In this document: positions 24,962-32,615 of the stretch, piece after piece
Numbering within the stretch: the stretch's first letter is position 1
Layout: the number at the start of each line of letters is the position of its first letter
NCBI GenBank assembly: GCA_902774155.1
Contig: CACYHF010000007.1
Location: forward strand, 1 to 64,000
Origin: an uncultured Bacteroidia bacterium
GTDB taxonomy: Bacteria > Bacteroidota > Bacteroidia > Bacteroidales > UBA932
Length of the DNA: 64,000 nt
Direction: 5' to 3'
Translations under genes and position numbers: made by a program
Notes under the pieces: model-generated
Database searches by the model: none
What the model was told of the DNA's origin: nothing
What the model saw: the letters and a program-made list of their open reading frames with translations, nothing else

Positions 24962-26857
24962 TCAGTTTTCCACGAAGCGGGTGGTGTTGATGGTGGTGAA
25001 GCAGCAGTTGCCCCAGATATCGTTGGTGAGGAAAACAACCCGGTCGCCTTCCAGGAAGGTGATCAGCGCCTGCCCGGCCCCTACTCCCACTTCTTTGATG
25101 TACGTACCATATTGTACAGTGTTGGTGGAATGGTTATAAATGGTCATCATCCCGCCAGCCCACAGAATGCTGTAAGTGCACAGGTCGCCCCCGAACACAT
25201 CACCATAGCAGAAATCGTTGACAGAGGTGCGGAACTCGAAATCCACAAACGGGGTGGTGTAGGTATCGTTTGCATAGTCCTGCACCACCATCGAGTAAGG
25301 GAAGCAGTGCAGCATGAGATCCTTCTCCCTGTGGACATTCTGGTCCAGGATGTATCCGCCGGCATATTCCACCCCAGGCGCATTGGCATCCCCGCGCACG
25401 GTAAAGGAGGACAGCGACTTGTCACGGCTGTCGATGACACGAAGCGTCGGATGATTGTACGTAATACGGCTGATGATTTTGGTCCGGCTGTAATCCAAAA
25501 AGGCATCTGAGAAGGTGTATTCGTAGAACGAATCACCCAGCTCCTCCTCCAGCGGCGTATGCTCCACCTTGTCGTCGACACGGCTGTCGATAAAAAACCA
25601 CCGGTAGGTTCCTATTTCATTCGATGTGATGAAAATGCCGAAGCCATTGTCGGCAAACAGCACGTTGGAGATGGTATTGCAAGGGAATTGCGGGTGGTCC
25701 AGACTGTCGGTCTCTTTGGAAATGACTTTGACAAGGGCGCCTGTTTCGGCATCCAACACCCGTAAAACGCCTTCTCCGGTCACATACAGGCGGTGATTGT
25801 AGAGGTTGAAACTGATTCTTTCCGGCAACCAGTCCAGCTCGAACTGCTTGAGCACAGCAAAGCTGCGGGCGTCCAGCTTGTACACGCGCTTGGGAGAGTC
25901 GGTGATAAGCCAGAGGGTGGATTCGTCTTCGCCGAAGGTCCAGTGCCGGAAAGTGCCTTCAAGGGTGACCTGGCCGTCGTGAAGCGGCGCAATCACAGTC
26001 TCGTCAAACGTGATGCCGTCGTCGAGGACCGATTCCACCGCCACGTGGTCCAGGACCCGGTCGGCACCCAGTTGAATCATCTTGTAGGGGATGTCCACGT
26101 CCACGGTATACGCATCCGCTGCGCGCATGTCCAGTTCAACGTAAGGCTCGGTAATCCAGGATTTGACCGGACGCACTTTTCGGGAAAAGCGAATGTGGAC
26201 TACGGCCGGCGCCCTAAAGTGCACGGCCAGGTTGGGCACGGAAACATCTACGTGGGTGACCAGGATGGGCAGGTGGTACAGGATGGGGATGGTGACCGCG
26301 TCGGTCCGGGAAAGAATGGAGAACTCGGCCTTTGCAAGGTCTTCGTCCTCAGGCTCTTGCGGGAAATCCCAATGGACATGGACGACGCTGCTGCCTTTTC
26401 CCTCCGTGGGCGAAAACGACAGGGCCCCGGAAGCCGATTCCAGCCGCCATTCGGTATTGGAAGCGATCTGGAGCGTGGCGGTGCCGCTCCTGGCCTTCGT
26501 GTCTATTTGCTCCGTATCCACAGACAGGTAGGGAGGGATATCCGAAAGCCGGACCGTGAGCGGCGCGGCGCCTTGCTCGGCCAGGCTCACCCATTGGGAC
26601 TGCGGTTCATAAGAATCGGCCGATACTTCCAGCTTGACCCGCTGGGCCGTCAGGCCCGAAAAAACGCATTTCCCTTCCTGGTTGGTCAAATCCCGATCCT
26701 GGTCCACCCTTACCAGGGCTCCCGCTATGGGACGTTCCGACGAGTCCGTAACCAGCACCGTCAGTTCGTAGGTACGCGTTTCCGCCTCCTGTTCCCGGCA
26801 GGAGGGAAAAGTTAGGCCCAGCAGCGCCAGTAGGAAAAGGAGAGAGAGCCGTCGCAT
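24962..26857 (-). CDS. Large lipoprotein with regulatory-like, BACON-like and propeller-like regions
   Basis: 631 residues with a lipoprotein signal (LLFLLALLGLTFPSC). After residue 28 there is a carboxypeptidase-regulatory-like beta domain ('VTDSSERPIAGALVRVDQDRDLTNQEGKCVFSGL'). Next comes a BACON-like domain ('YLSVDTEQIDTKARSGTATLQIASNTEWRLESA'), a module often used by Bacteroidales to bind glycans or mucin. The C-terminal 330 residues contain repeated short strands of a beta-propeller ('DESTLWLITDSPKRVYKLDARSF', 'NHRLYVTGEGVLRVLDAETGALV'). Probably surface exposed. No PUL genes surround it, so its ligand is unknown. It lies 9 bp downstream of yfhO in the same orientation. Confidence 0.72.
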   Translation of the reverse strand: MRRLSLLFLLALLGLTFPSCREQEAETRTYELTVLVTDSSERPIAGALVRVDQDRDLTNQEGKCVFSGLTAQRVKLEVSADSYEPQSQWVSLAEQGAAPLTVRLSDIPPYLSVDTEQIDTKARSGTATLQIASNTEWRLESASGALSFSPTEGKGSSVVHVHWDFPQEPEDEDLAKAEFSILSRTDAVTIPILYHLPILVTHVDVSVPNLAVHFRAPAVVHIRFSRKVRPVKSWITEPYVELDMRAADAYTVDVDIPYKMIQLGADRVLDHVAVESVLDDGITFDETVIAPLHDGQVTLEGTFRHWTFGEDESTLWLITDSPKRVYKLDARSFAVLKQFELDWLPERISFNLYNHRLYVTGEGVLRVLDAETGALVKVISKETDSLDHPQFPCNTISNVLFADNGFGIFITSNEIGTYRWFFIDSRVDDKVEHTPLEEELGDSFYEYTFSDAFLDYSRTKIISRITYNHPTLRVIDSRDKSLSSFTVRGDANAPGVEYAGGYILDQNVHREKDLMLHCFPYSMVVQDYANDTYTTPFVDFEFRTSVNDFCYGDVFGGDLCTYSILWAGGMMTIYNHSTNTVQYGTYIKEVGVGAGQALITFLEGDRVVFLTNDIWGNCCFTTINTTRFVEN

Positions 26858-26866
26858 TTTCCCTTA

Positions 26867-29374
26867 CTATTTACGGAACGGCAGCCAGGGCAGGGCGAGG
26901 GCGGCGAGCAGGGCGAGGAGCAAAGCCAGAGAAGCGATGGTCGAAACCAGGGCACCCAACCGATAGCTGTCCGGCAGGAAGGTCATTACAACCTCGTGGG
27001 AGCCGGCGGGCAGGACGGCGGCGCGGAAAGTCCAGTTGGCGCGCAGCAGGTCCAGGGGTTCTCCGTCCACGGTGGCGTGCCAGCCGTTGGGATAGTAGAT
27101 TTCGCTGAACACGGCCAAGCGGTCGGAGGCCGATGTGTATCGGTAATGGAGTTCGTTGGGCGCGTAGGAGGTCATTTCGATAACGTCCTGAGATTTGTCA
27201 TCCTGAGGAGCCGACGGCGACGAAGGATCTGTAGAAGAAACCACGGCCTGGTGGCGGAGGTCGATGGCGCCCAGGAGGGCGATTTCTTCGTCCGGAGTGG
27301 AGGCCACGGCTACGGAATCCACAAACCACGCGGGGCCGAAGGCGGCGTCGTTCACCAGCGGCGGATAGTCCCCGTGCAGAATCACATAGCGGGTGTTCAG
27401 GGCGTTGAGGACAGGGGTGCCGGAAGCCATCCAGGCCTCCACGTCCAACAAGTCTTCTACCTGGTTCAGTTGCTTGTACAGGCCGTTGATTTCGGCGGTG
27501 AGATACTGTTCGATCAGGTCTTGGTACCGCTGCAGCTTGGCCGGAGAATAGCCGCCCACGTTCTTGTGGTGGTAGGAAGGTACGGAGGAATTGAATACGT
27601 TCACCGTGAGGTCCAGGACGCGGTATTGCGGGTCTTCATCGGCCTTGATTATCTGGTCCACAGGGCGCTCCACGAAGGGTTTGCCGAAGTCTTTGGGCGT
27701 GGTGAAGTGGCTGGCGTTCAGGTAGCGTTTGCCGGCGCCGAACAGGTCCAGCAGCACCAGCAGGCCGATGGTCACGGCGGCAATCTGCCGGCGGCCGAAG
27801 CCTGCGAAGGCCTTGGCGTGTTCCGTCTGTCCCTTCGGCAGGAAGGCCCACAGGAGCAGTCCGGCGGCGGCCACGATGAGCAGCAGGGAACGGGCGGCAT
27901 CGGCCTTGAAAAGGGCGATACGGTCCTGCACCAGGGCCTCCACCAGCACATCCTGCATCTGGGCGTCAGCGGCCGATTCGAAGCTGCCGAAAAGTCCGGG
28001 CGCCAGCCAGGCCAGCAGGCAAAAGCCGCCGGTGAGGCCGAAAGCCCATCCCCAGGCCTTCCGGAAACGGTTTTTATCGTATGCGCCCCGCGCGATGCGG
28101 TCCAGCGTCACGAAGCCCAGCAGGGGCAGTGTCACCTGCAGCACCACCAGGGCCATGGATACCGTCCTGAACTTGTTATATAGCGGTAAATACTTGAAGC
28201 AGAACTCGGTAAAGGCCATAAAATGGCTGCCAACCGCCATCAGGATGGCCAGGATGGTAGCCGCCAGCAGCCACCATTTCTCCCGTCCTTTATACAGGCC
28301 CAGGCCCAGAATAAAGAGGAAGACACAGATGGCGCCCATATACATAGGACCGGCGGTAAACGGCTGCGGGCCCCAATAGAGCGGCAGGTTTTTGGCGGTT
28401 TCCTTCAGGTTCTTCTGTCCGGCCTGACGCAGCAGTTTGATGGTGGCCGATTTCTCCGGATCCACCGCCCCGGCCGACGATCCGCCGTTGAAATTGGGGA
28501 TCATCAGGTTGGGCAGTTCTTCCCAGCCGTAGCTCCAGGAGGTGGCATATTCCAGGTCCAGGCCTTTGCTGCTTCCTTTGTCCTGGTCCTTAGATAGTTC
28601 CGAACCGCCGCGCATGGTGTTGGGGGTGTACTTGGCCAGGGGTAGCAGTTTGTTCACATTGGTGGCGATACCCGCCCCGCCCAGCACCAGCAGAAGAAGG
28701 GAGGCCGTGATGAACGGTTTCCAGGCCTTGGTCCGGATGGTGTGAATGAACTCCACCAGCGCAAACAGCAACACCACAATGGCCAGATAGTAAGTGATTT
28801 GCTGGTGGTTGGCCTTGATTTGCATACTCAAAGCCAGACCGAATAAAACGGCCCCCAGTAAGGGACGTTGTTTGCGGTAGGTATATACCACCGCGGCGAG
28901 GACCCAGGGCATGAGGGCGATGGCTTGCATCTTGGTATTGTGCCCTACCTGGATAATCTGGAAATTGTAGCTGCAGAAAGCCACGGCGATGGCGCCGCCT
29001 ATGGCCACAGGGATGCTGACTCCCATAGCTAAGAACATAAGGAACGCTCCCAGCAAGGTCACGAAAATCCAGGTGGCCGGCCGCTTACCCCAAAACAGCA
29101 GTTTATAGAGGGGTTCCGTATAGTCGCCGCCGTTCTGGGTGGAAATGGCTGTGGTGGGCATACCGCCGAACATGGAGTCCGTCCAGTAAGTGGGGTTGTC
29201 CGGGTGCGCCTTGTTCCACTCCGTCATCTCGTGAGACATACCCACATAGCCGGAGATATCGCTCTGGTTCACAATCTTACCCTGCAGCACCTGCGGCACA
29301 AAACCATAACTCAGCGCCAGGAACAGGACAATGATGCCCAAGGCAATGCCAATCTTTTTCCAAATATCCTTCAT
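26867..29374 (-). CDS. YfhO-family polytopic membrane protein
   Basis: 835 residues from ATG 29374 (a longer in-frame start at 29395 lies in a hairpin). About 12-13 hydrophobic helices; landmarks are 'VNQSDISGYVGMSHEMTEW' after the first helix, 'YWTDSMFGGMPTTAI' and a soluble C-terminal region with 'YYPNGWHATVDGEPLDLLRANWTFRAAVLPAGSHEVVMTF', characteristic of YfhO proteins. Relatives are implicated in glycosylation of cell-wall or envelope polymers, and the neighbouring glycosyltransferase fits such a role. One oddity: the segment 'SSTDPSSPSAPQDDKSQDV' (27195-27234 and flanks) is encoded by a copy of a dispersed intergenic repeat, so a repeat appears to have entered the gene without breaking the frame. 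Confidence 0.85.
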   Translation of the reverse strand: MKDIWKKIGIALGIIVLFLALSYGFVPQVLQGKIVNQSDISGYVGMSHEMTEWNKAHPDNPTYWTDSMFGGMPTTAISTQNGGDYTEPLYKLLFWGKRPATWIFVTLLGAFLMFLAMGVSIPVAIGGAIAVAFCSYNFQIIQVGHNTKMQAIALMPWVLAAVVYTYRKQRPLLGAVLFGLALSMQIKANHQQITYYLAIVVLLFALVEFIHTIRTKAWKPFITASLLLLVLGGAGIATNVNKLLPLAKYTPNTMRGGSELSKDQDKGSSKGLDLEYATSWSYGWEELPNLMIPNFNGGSSAGAVDPEKSATIKLLRQAGQKNLKETAKNLPLYWGPQPFTAGPMYMGAICVFLFILGLGLYKGREKWWLLAATILAILMAVGSHFMAFTEFCFKYLPLYNKFRTVSMALVVLQVTLPLLGFVTLDRIARGAYDKNRFRKAWGWAFGLTGGFCLLAWLAPGLFGSFESAADAQMQDVLVEALVQDRIALFKADAARSLLLIVAAAGLLLWAFLPKGQTEHAKAFAGFGRRQIAAVTIGLLVLLDLFGAGKRYLNASHFTTPKDFGKPFVERPVDQIIKADEDPQYRVLDLTVNVFNSSVPSYHHKNVGGYSPAKLQRYQDLIEQYLTAEINGLYKQLNQVEDLLDVEAWMASGTPVLNALNTRYVILHGDYPPLVNDAAFGPAWFVDSVAVASTPDEEIALLGAIDLRHQAVVSSTDPSSPSAPQDDKSQDVIEMTSYAPNELHYRYTSASDRLAVFSEIYYPNGWHATVDGEPLDLLRANWTFRAAVLPAGSHEVVMTFLPDSYRLGALVSTIASLALLLALLAALALPWLPFRK
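27195..27234 (+). repeat. Dispersed GTCATCCTGAG...GAAGGATCTGTAG repeat inside a coding sequence
   Basis: Matches the common bacterial repeat of the form GTCATCCTGAGCGnAGCGAAGGATCTGTAG. Here it is translated on the other strand as part of a Ser/Pro/Asp-rich insert in the YfhO-like protein. Related copies: 46312-46351 and 19875-19897. Confidence 0.6.
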
Positions 29375-29387
29375 ATCTGTTCTGTTC

Positions 29388-29415
29388 GGGAGCAAAAAAG
29401 CATGTTTTTGCTCCC
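29388..29415 (-). other. Strong hairpin between glycosyltransferase and yfhO genes
   Basis: GGGAGCAAAAA / TTTTTGCTCCC with a 6-nt loop, lying between the glycosyltransferase stop (29423) and the yfhO start (29374). A third TTTTTGCTCCC occurs at about 29455, inside the glycosyltransferase tail. The hairpin could attenuate transcription into yfhO or protect mRNA; no separate T-tract follows the stem. Confidence 0.45.
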
Positions 29416-29422
29416 CTTTGGG

Positions 29423-30742
29423 TTATTTTTTCGGTTCCGGGAGCGTTTCGGCCTGTTTTTGCTCCCGGTTCAACAGTGCTGCCAGGGCGTGGGTGGTGGC
29501 ACGGCGGGAATAGGGGCCGATTTCTCCGGCGGGGGCGGGGACGCCGCCGGGGGTGCGGAACTGCCGCCAGGCATCGGCCAGGAAGAGGCGGAGGCCTTCC
29601 TCATCGGCCCAGTCCACGGTAACGCCGGCACCTGTGTCGTTCAGCACCCGGGCCATGGCGCCATCGCACTGGCCAATGCCCAGCACCGGCCGGCGGGCCG
29701 CCAGGTATTCGAACAGTTTTCCGGGCAGGATGGGCCTGTACTGAGGATCGTTCCTCAGGGGCAGCAGCAGGAGCGTGGCGCTGCGCTGTTCGGCCACAGC
29801 GCGGGCGTGATCACAGTACCCCAGGGAAATCACGTTGTCGATAAGACCCTGTGCACCAATGGCTTCCAGCACTTCGCGGTCCACTTTTCCCGCCAGGCGC
29901 AGGCGGAAGGCCGCCCGGAACTGTGGGTCTTCGGCCGCCATAGCGCCCAGCACTTTCCAGAGGACCAGCGGGTTGCCATCGGCCGCAAAGAGACCGGTGT
30001 GCGTGAGGTTGAAATGACCGTCCGAAGCCGGTACGGGGCCCGTGAAGTCTTCTTCGTCGTAGCCGTTGGTGATACAGGCCACGGGCGTACGGGTTTGCGC
30101 GGCGAATTCCTCCTGCACCAGCGGCGTGCAAGTGAGAACGGTGGAGCACTGGTCCAGCACGGCCTGTTCCTGCCGCCGGAGTTGGCGCCAGGTGAAAGCC
30201 GTCATAGGGAGGTATTTCAGGTAATACATCCGGGTCCAGGGGTCGCGGAAATCCGGAATCCAGGGAATGCCGGTGGCGCGGTGCAGTTTCTGGCCAATCA
30301 AATGCACGGAATGCGGTGGACCGGTGGTAATTATCACATCTACCGGATTCTCTTCCAAATATTTACGCAGCCGTTTCACGGAAGGGCGTACCCAACCCAC
30401 CCGCGGGTCCGGCACAAAGAGATTGGCGCGGATCCACAGGGACAGTTTCTGTTTCCAGCTTTTCTTGCCGCTGGAGATTTCGGTCACTTCCGTGCTTTTG
30501 GCGCCCGTGAGTTTGCGGTAAGCAGCATAGGGCTCCCAGATGGGGCCCCGCAGCACCTCCACGGTGGGGGGAACCTCGGCGGCGAAAGAGTTGTCCAGCG
30601 AGGGATAATCGGCATTCTGGGGCGCAAAGACGACTGGCTCCCAGCCATTGGCCGGCAGATATTTCACGAATTTCACCCAGCGTTGTACCCCCGATCCTCC
30701 GGACGGCGGCCAATAATAGGCTATGATGAGAACGCGCTTCAT
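29423..30742 (-). CDS. GT4-like glycosyltransferase
   Basis: 439 residues from ATG 30742. The N-terminus 'KRVLIIAYYWPPSGGSGVQRWVKFVKYL' is the donor-independent fold of GT-B enzymes. Later landmarks are 'DVIITTGPPHSVHLIG', 'IPWIPDFRDPW', 'VACITNGYDEEDF' and, in the C-terminal nucleotide-sugar domain, 'LLLLPLRNDPQYRPILPGKLFEYLAARRPVLGIG', where the Glu of 'KLFEYLA' sits at the usual donor-binding site. It probably transfers a sugar to an envelope glycan or protein at the inner membrane. It shares a transcript with yfhO unless the hairpin stops it. The 38-bp gap to the divergent deformylase gene holds promoters for both. Confidence 0.85.
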   Translation of the reverse strand: MKRVLIIAYYWPPSGGSGVQRWVKFVKYLPANGWEPVVFAPQNADYPSLDNSFAAEVPPTVEVLRGPIWEPYAAYRKLTGAKSTEVTEISSGKKSWKQKLSLWIRANLFVPDPRVGWVRPSVKRLRKYLEENPVDVIITTGPPHSVHLIGQKLHRATGIPWIPDFRDPWTRMYYLKYLPMTAFTWRQLRRQEQAVLDQCSTVLTCTPLVQEEFAAQTRTPVACITNGYDEEDFTGPVPASDGHFNLTHTGLFAADGNPLVLWKVLGAMAAEDPQFRAAFRLRLAGKVDREVLEAIGAQGLIDNVISLGYCDHARAVAEQRSATLLLLPLRNDPQYRPILPGKLFEYLAARRPVLGIGQCDGAMARVLNDTGAGVTVDWADEEGLRLFLADAWRQFRTPGGVPAPAGEIGPYSRRATTHALAALLNREQKQAETLPEPKK

Positions 30743-30748
30743 AGACTG

Positions 30749-30776
30749 CAAAGATACGACTTTTTTACTACCTTTG
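30749..30776. promoter_or_regulatory. Back-to-back promoters of glycosyltransferase and deformylase genes
   Basis: Minus-strand TATCTTTG at 30749-30756 is 6 nt before the glycosyltransferase ATG (30742). Plus-strand TACCTTTG at 30769-30776 is 4 nt before the deformylase ATG (30781). The two boxes are only 12 bp apart, so the promoters should compete for polymerase. Confidence 0.5.
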
Positions 30777-30780
30777 CGAT

Positions 30781-31422
30781 ATGAGAAAATGCTTCTTTAT
30801 CTTATTATTGGCCGTCACGGCCTGCACTGCGCGCGGCGGGTGGACCGCCTGGGAACAAACGGTTATCGAGCGCTCGGACTCCGTGATGTATGTGGCCGTG
30901 ATGCCGGCCGACAGCGCCATCCTGCGGGCTCCCAGCCAGGATTTGCAGGAGGCCGAACTGCAATCGGCTGAGCTGCAGACGCTGCTGGCCAAGATGTACC
31001 GCACCCTCACCGACCCTTCGCAGGACGGGGTGGGCATTGCCGCTCCGCAGGTGGGGATTAACCGCCGCATCGTGCTGGTGATGCGCTACGACAAAGCGGA
31101 CAAACCCATTGAGCCTTACCTGAATATCCATATCGACAGCCTATGGGGACAAAAGACGCCGGGGCCCGAAGGCTGCCTTTCCGTACCGCCCTACCGGGGC
31201 GTAGTCCAGCGCTATCCCAACGTGCAAATCTCTTATCTTCGGCCCGACGGAACGCCGGTGACGGAGAAAGTGGGCGGCTATTCGGCCATCATTTTCCAGC
31301 ACGAGTGCGACCACCTGGACGGCATCCTGTACACCGACCGGGCCGATACCGTTTATGTAAATGAAGCCTGGGCGGCCGAACGCGAATCCTTCACCTACAC
31401 CACGCCGGATTGGTGGAAATAG
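30781..31422 (+). CDS. def: Peptide deformylase with an N-terminal lipoprotein-type signal
   Basis: 213 residues. All three deformylase motifs are intact: 'GVGIAAPQVG' (motif 1), 'EGCLSVP' (motif 2, metal Cys) and 'QHECDHLDG' (motif 3, HExxH). The enzyme removes the formyl group from N-terminal Met. Unusually, the protein begins MRKCFFILLLAVTAC, a short basic n-region, hydrophobic core and lipobox-like 'VTAC', followed by a spacer before the catalytic domain at about residue 45. If processed, the enzyme would be a periplasmic lipoprotein away from ribosomes. The promoter box 4 nt upstream supports this start rather than an internal one. A housekeeping deformylase presumably exists elsewhere in the genome. 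Confidence 0.88.
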   Translation: MRKCFFILLLAVTACTARGGWTAWEQTVIERSDSVMYVAVMPADSAILRAPSQDLQEAELQSAELQTLLAKMYRTLTDPSQDGVGIAAPQVGINRRIVLVMRYDKADKPIEPYLNIHIDSLWGQKTPGPEGCLSVPPYRGVVQRYPNVQISYLRPDGTPVTEKVGGYSAIIFQHECDHLDGILYTDRADTVYVNEAWAAERESFTYTTPDWWK

Positions 31423-31426
31423 TTTT

Positions 31427-32611
31427 ATGAAACGCGCCCTTCTTCTTGCCACCCTATTTTTCGTGTGTCTGGAAGGACTTGCGCAGGAGAACTTTGTGCA
31501 GGCCCCGGCCTCGCAAACGCTCAGCGCCCGTGCGCAGATAGACTCCCTTCTCGTGGAGTTCGGGGAAGATTTTGATTCGCAGCATTATACGCTTCCCCTC
31601 TCTCTTGCCGCCTCCCTCGGGAAGACGGTACGGATGACGGCCATCACCTATTGGACGCAGGATCCCCTTGAAAATAAGATTCTTGCCTCGGGCCTTGTGG
31701 CATATCCGGTCAAAGGCGCTTTCCGGGGTACCGTGGAGGTGGCGCCCTTCAGCAAAGAAAAAGGTCTGAGCGGATCCAAGCGTCTTTATACCCTGGAAAC
31801 GCTGCCTTCTTTGCTGGGATACGTGGTTATTGTTCCCGACACCATCGGCTACGGCATCAGTGAAGACGAGGTGATTCCCCTGCTTCTGAACCGCAACACG
31901 GCGCAAGTATCGGCCGATATGCGCCAGGCCGTCCGGGAATACTTCCGCTCAGTGGGTGAAAGGCGGGCCCTTCCTTCCGAGACAAGCCTTTTTGGCTATT
32001 CGCTGGGGGCACCCGGCACGCTGGCCCTGGCTTGTCACTATGCCTCTCATCCGGAGCTGGGAGTCAAACTTCGGCAAATCTACCTGGGAGGCGGCGCCTA
32101 CGACCCCGGCCTTTCCCTTCGCGGCACGTTCCAACTGGGAGAAAACGGCTTTCTCCTGTTCCCGGCCATCACCCTGAGCCTCAACCGCTGGCGGGGGCTG
32201 GCGCTGGATCCGGCACAGCTGTTCATCGGGAAAGTTCTTCGGGATTTTGACTACATTGCGTCCTGCCGGGAGAATCCGGCCGAGATGGCACAAAGGTATG
32301 GTACCGACGTTCATACCTATCTTCATCCGGACTGCTTCCGGGAGGGATATAACGAAGATCTCCGCCGCCTGATGAAGGATTTGGAAAACCTTGTTGTTCC
32401 CGGCCCCGGGGAGGATTTCCCCCACAATGTACCCGTCTATGTCCGGCACTCTGTCCAGGATACATATGTTCCCGTGGAATGCTCGGACCGCCTGGTACAG
32501 GAACTCAGAAAGGCCGGCCACCCTGCCGTTATCTACCGTCGCGACCGGAGCGGCACCCATAACGAAACCGCAGCCAGATCCTTTCTGGACCTGATCCTGA
32601 TGCTACTGTAG
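31427..32611 (+). CDS. Secreted alpha/beta hydrolase (lipase/esterase-like)
   Basis: 394 residues from ATG 31427, with a signal peptide (MKRALLLATLFFVCLEGLAQ). The alpha/beta-hydrolase fold shows 'GYVVIVPDTIGYGISEDE', the nucleophile elbow 'LFGYSLGAPGTLALA' (GxSxG-like), an acid region near 'VRHSVQDTYVPVECSDRL', and a His near 'RDRSGTHNETAARSFLD'. It resembles secretory lipase or carbohydrate-esterase-like proteins of Bacteroidota. The substrate is not predictable. It starts 4 bp after the deformylase stop, so the two are probably co-transcribed and both exported. The stop is 4 bp from the convergent mutS stop. Confidence 0.78.
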   Translation: MKRALLLATLFFVCLEGLAQENFVQAPASQTLSARAQIDSLLVEFGEDFDSQHYTLPLSLAASLGKTVRMTAITYWTQDPLENKILASGLVAYPVKGAFRGTVEVAPFSKEKGLSGSKRLYTLETLPSLLGYVVIVPDTIGYGISEDEVIPLLLNRNTAQVSADMRQAVREYFRSVGERRALPSETSLFGYSLGAPGTLALACHYASHPELGVKLRQIYLGGGAYDPGLSLRGTFQLGENGFLLFPAITLSLNRWRGLALDPAQLFIGKVLRDFDYIASCRENPAEMAQRYGTDVHTYLHPDCFREGYNEDLRRLMKDLENLVVPGPGEDFPHNVPVYVRHSVQDTYVPVECSDRLVQELRKAGHPAVIYRRDRSGTHNETAARSFLDLILMLL

Positions 32612-32615
32612 AGAT

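Noticed and set aside
29388..29415. Classical rho-independent terminator after the glycosyltransferase gene
   Set aside because: The T-run is part of the stem and none follows it, so the hairpin was kept only as a generic structure.
24962..30742. Polysaccharide utilisation locus
   Set aside because: BACON-like lipoprotein, YfhO and glycosyltransferase genes are together, but no SusC/SusD pair or glycoside hydrolase is present.
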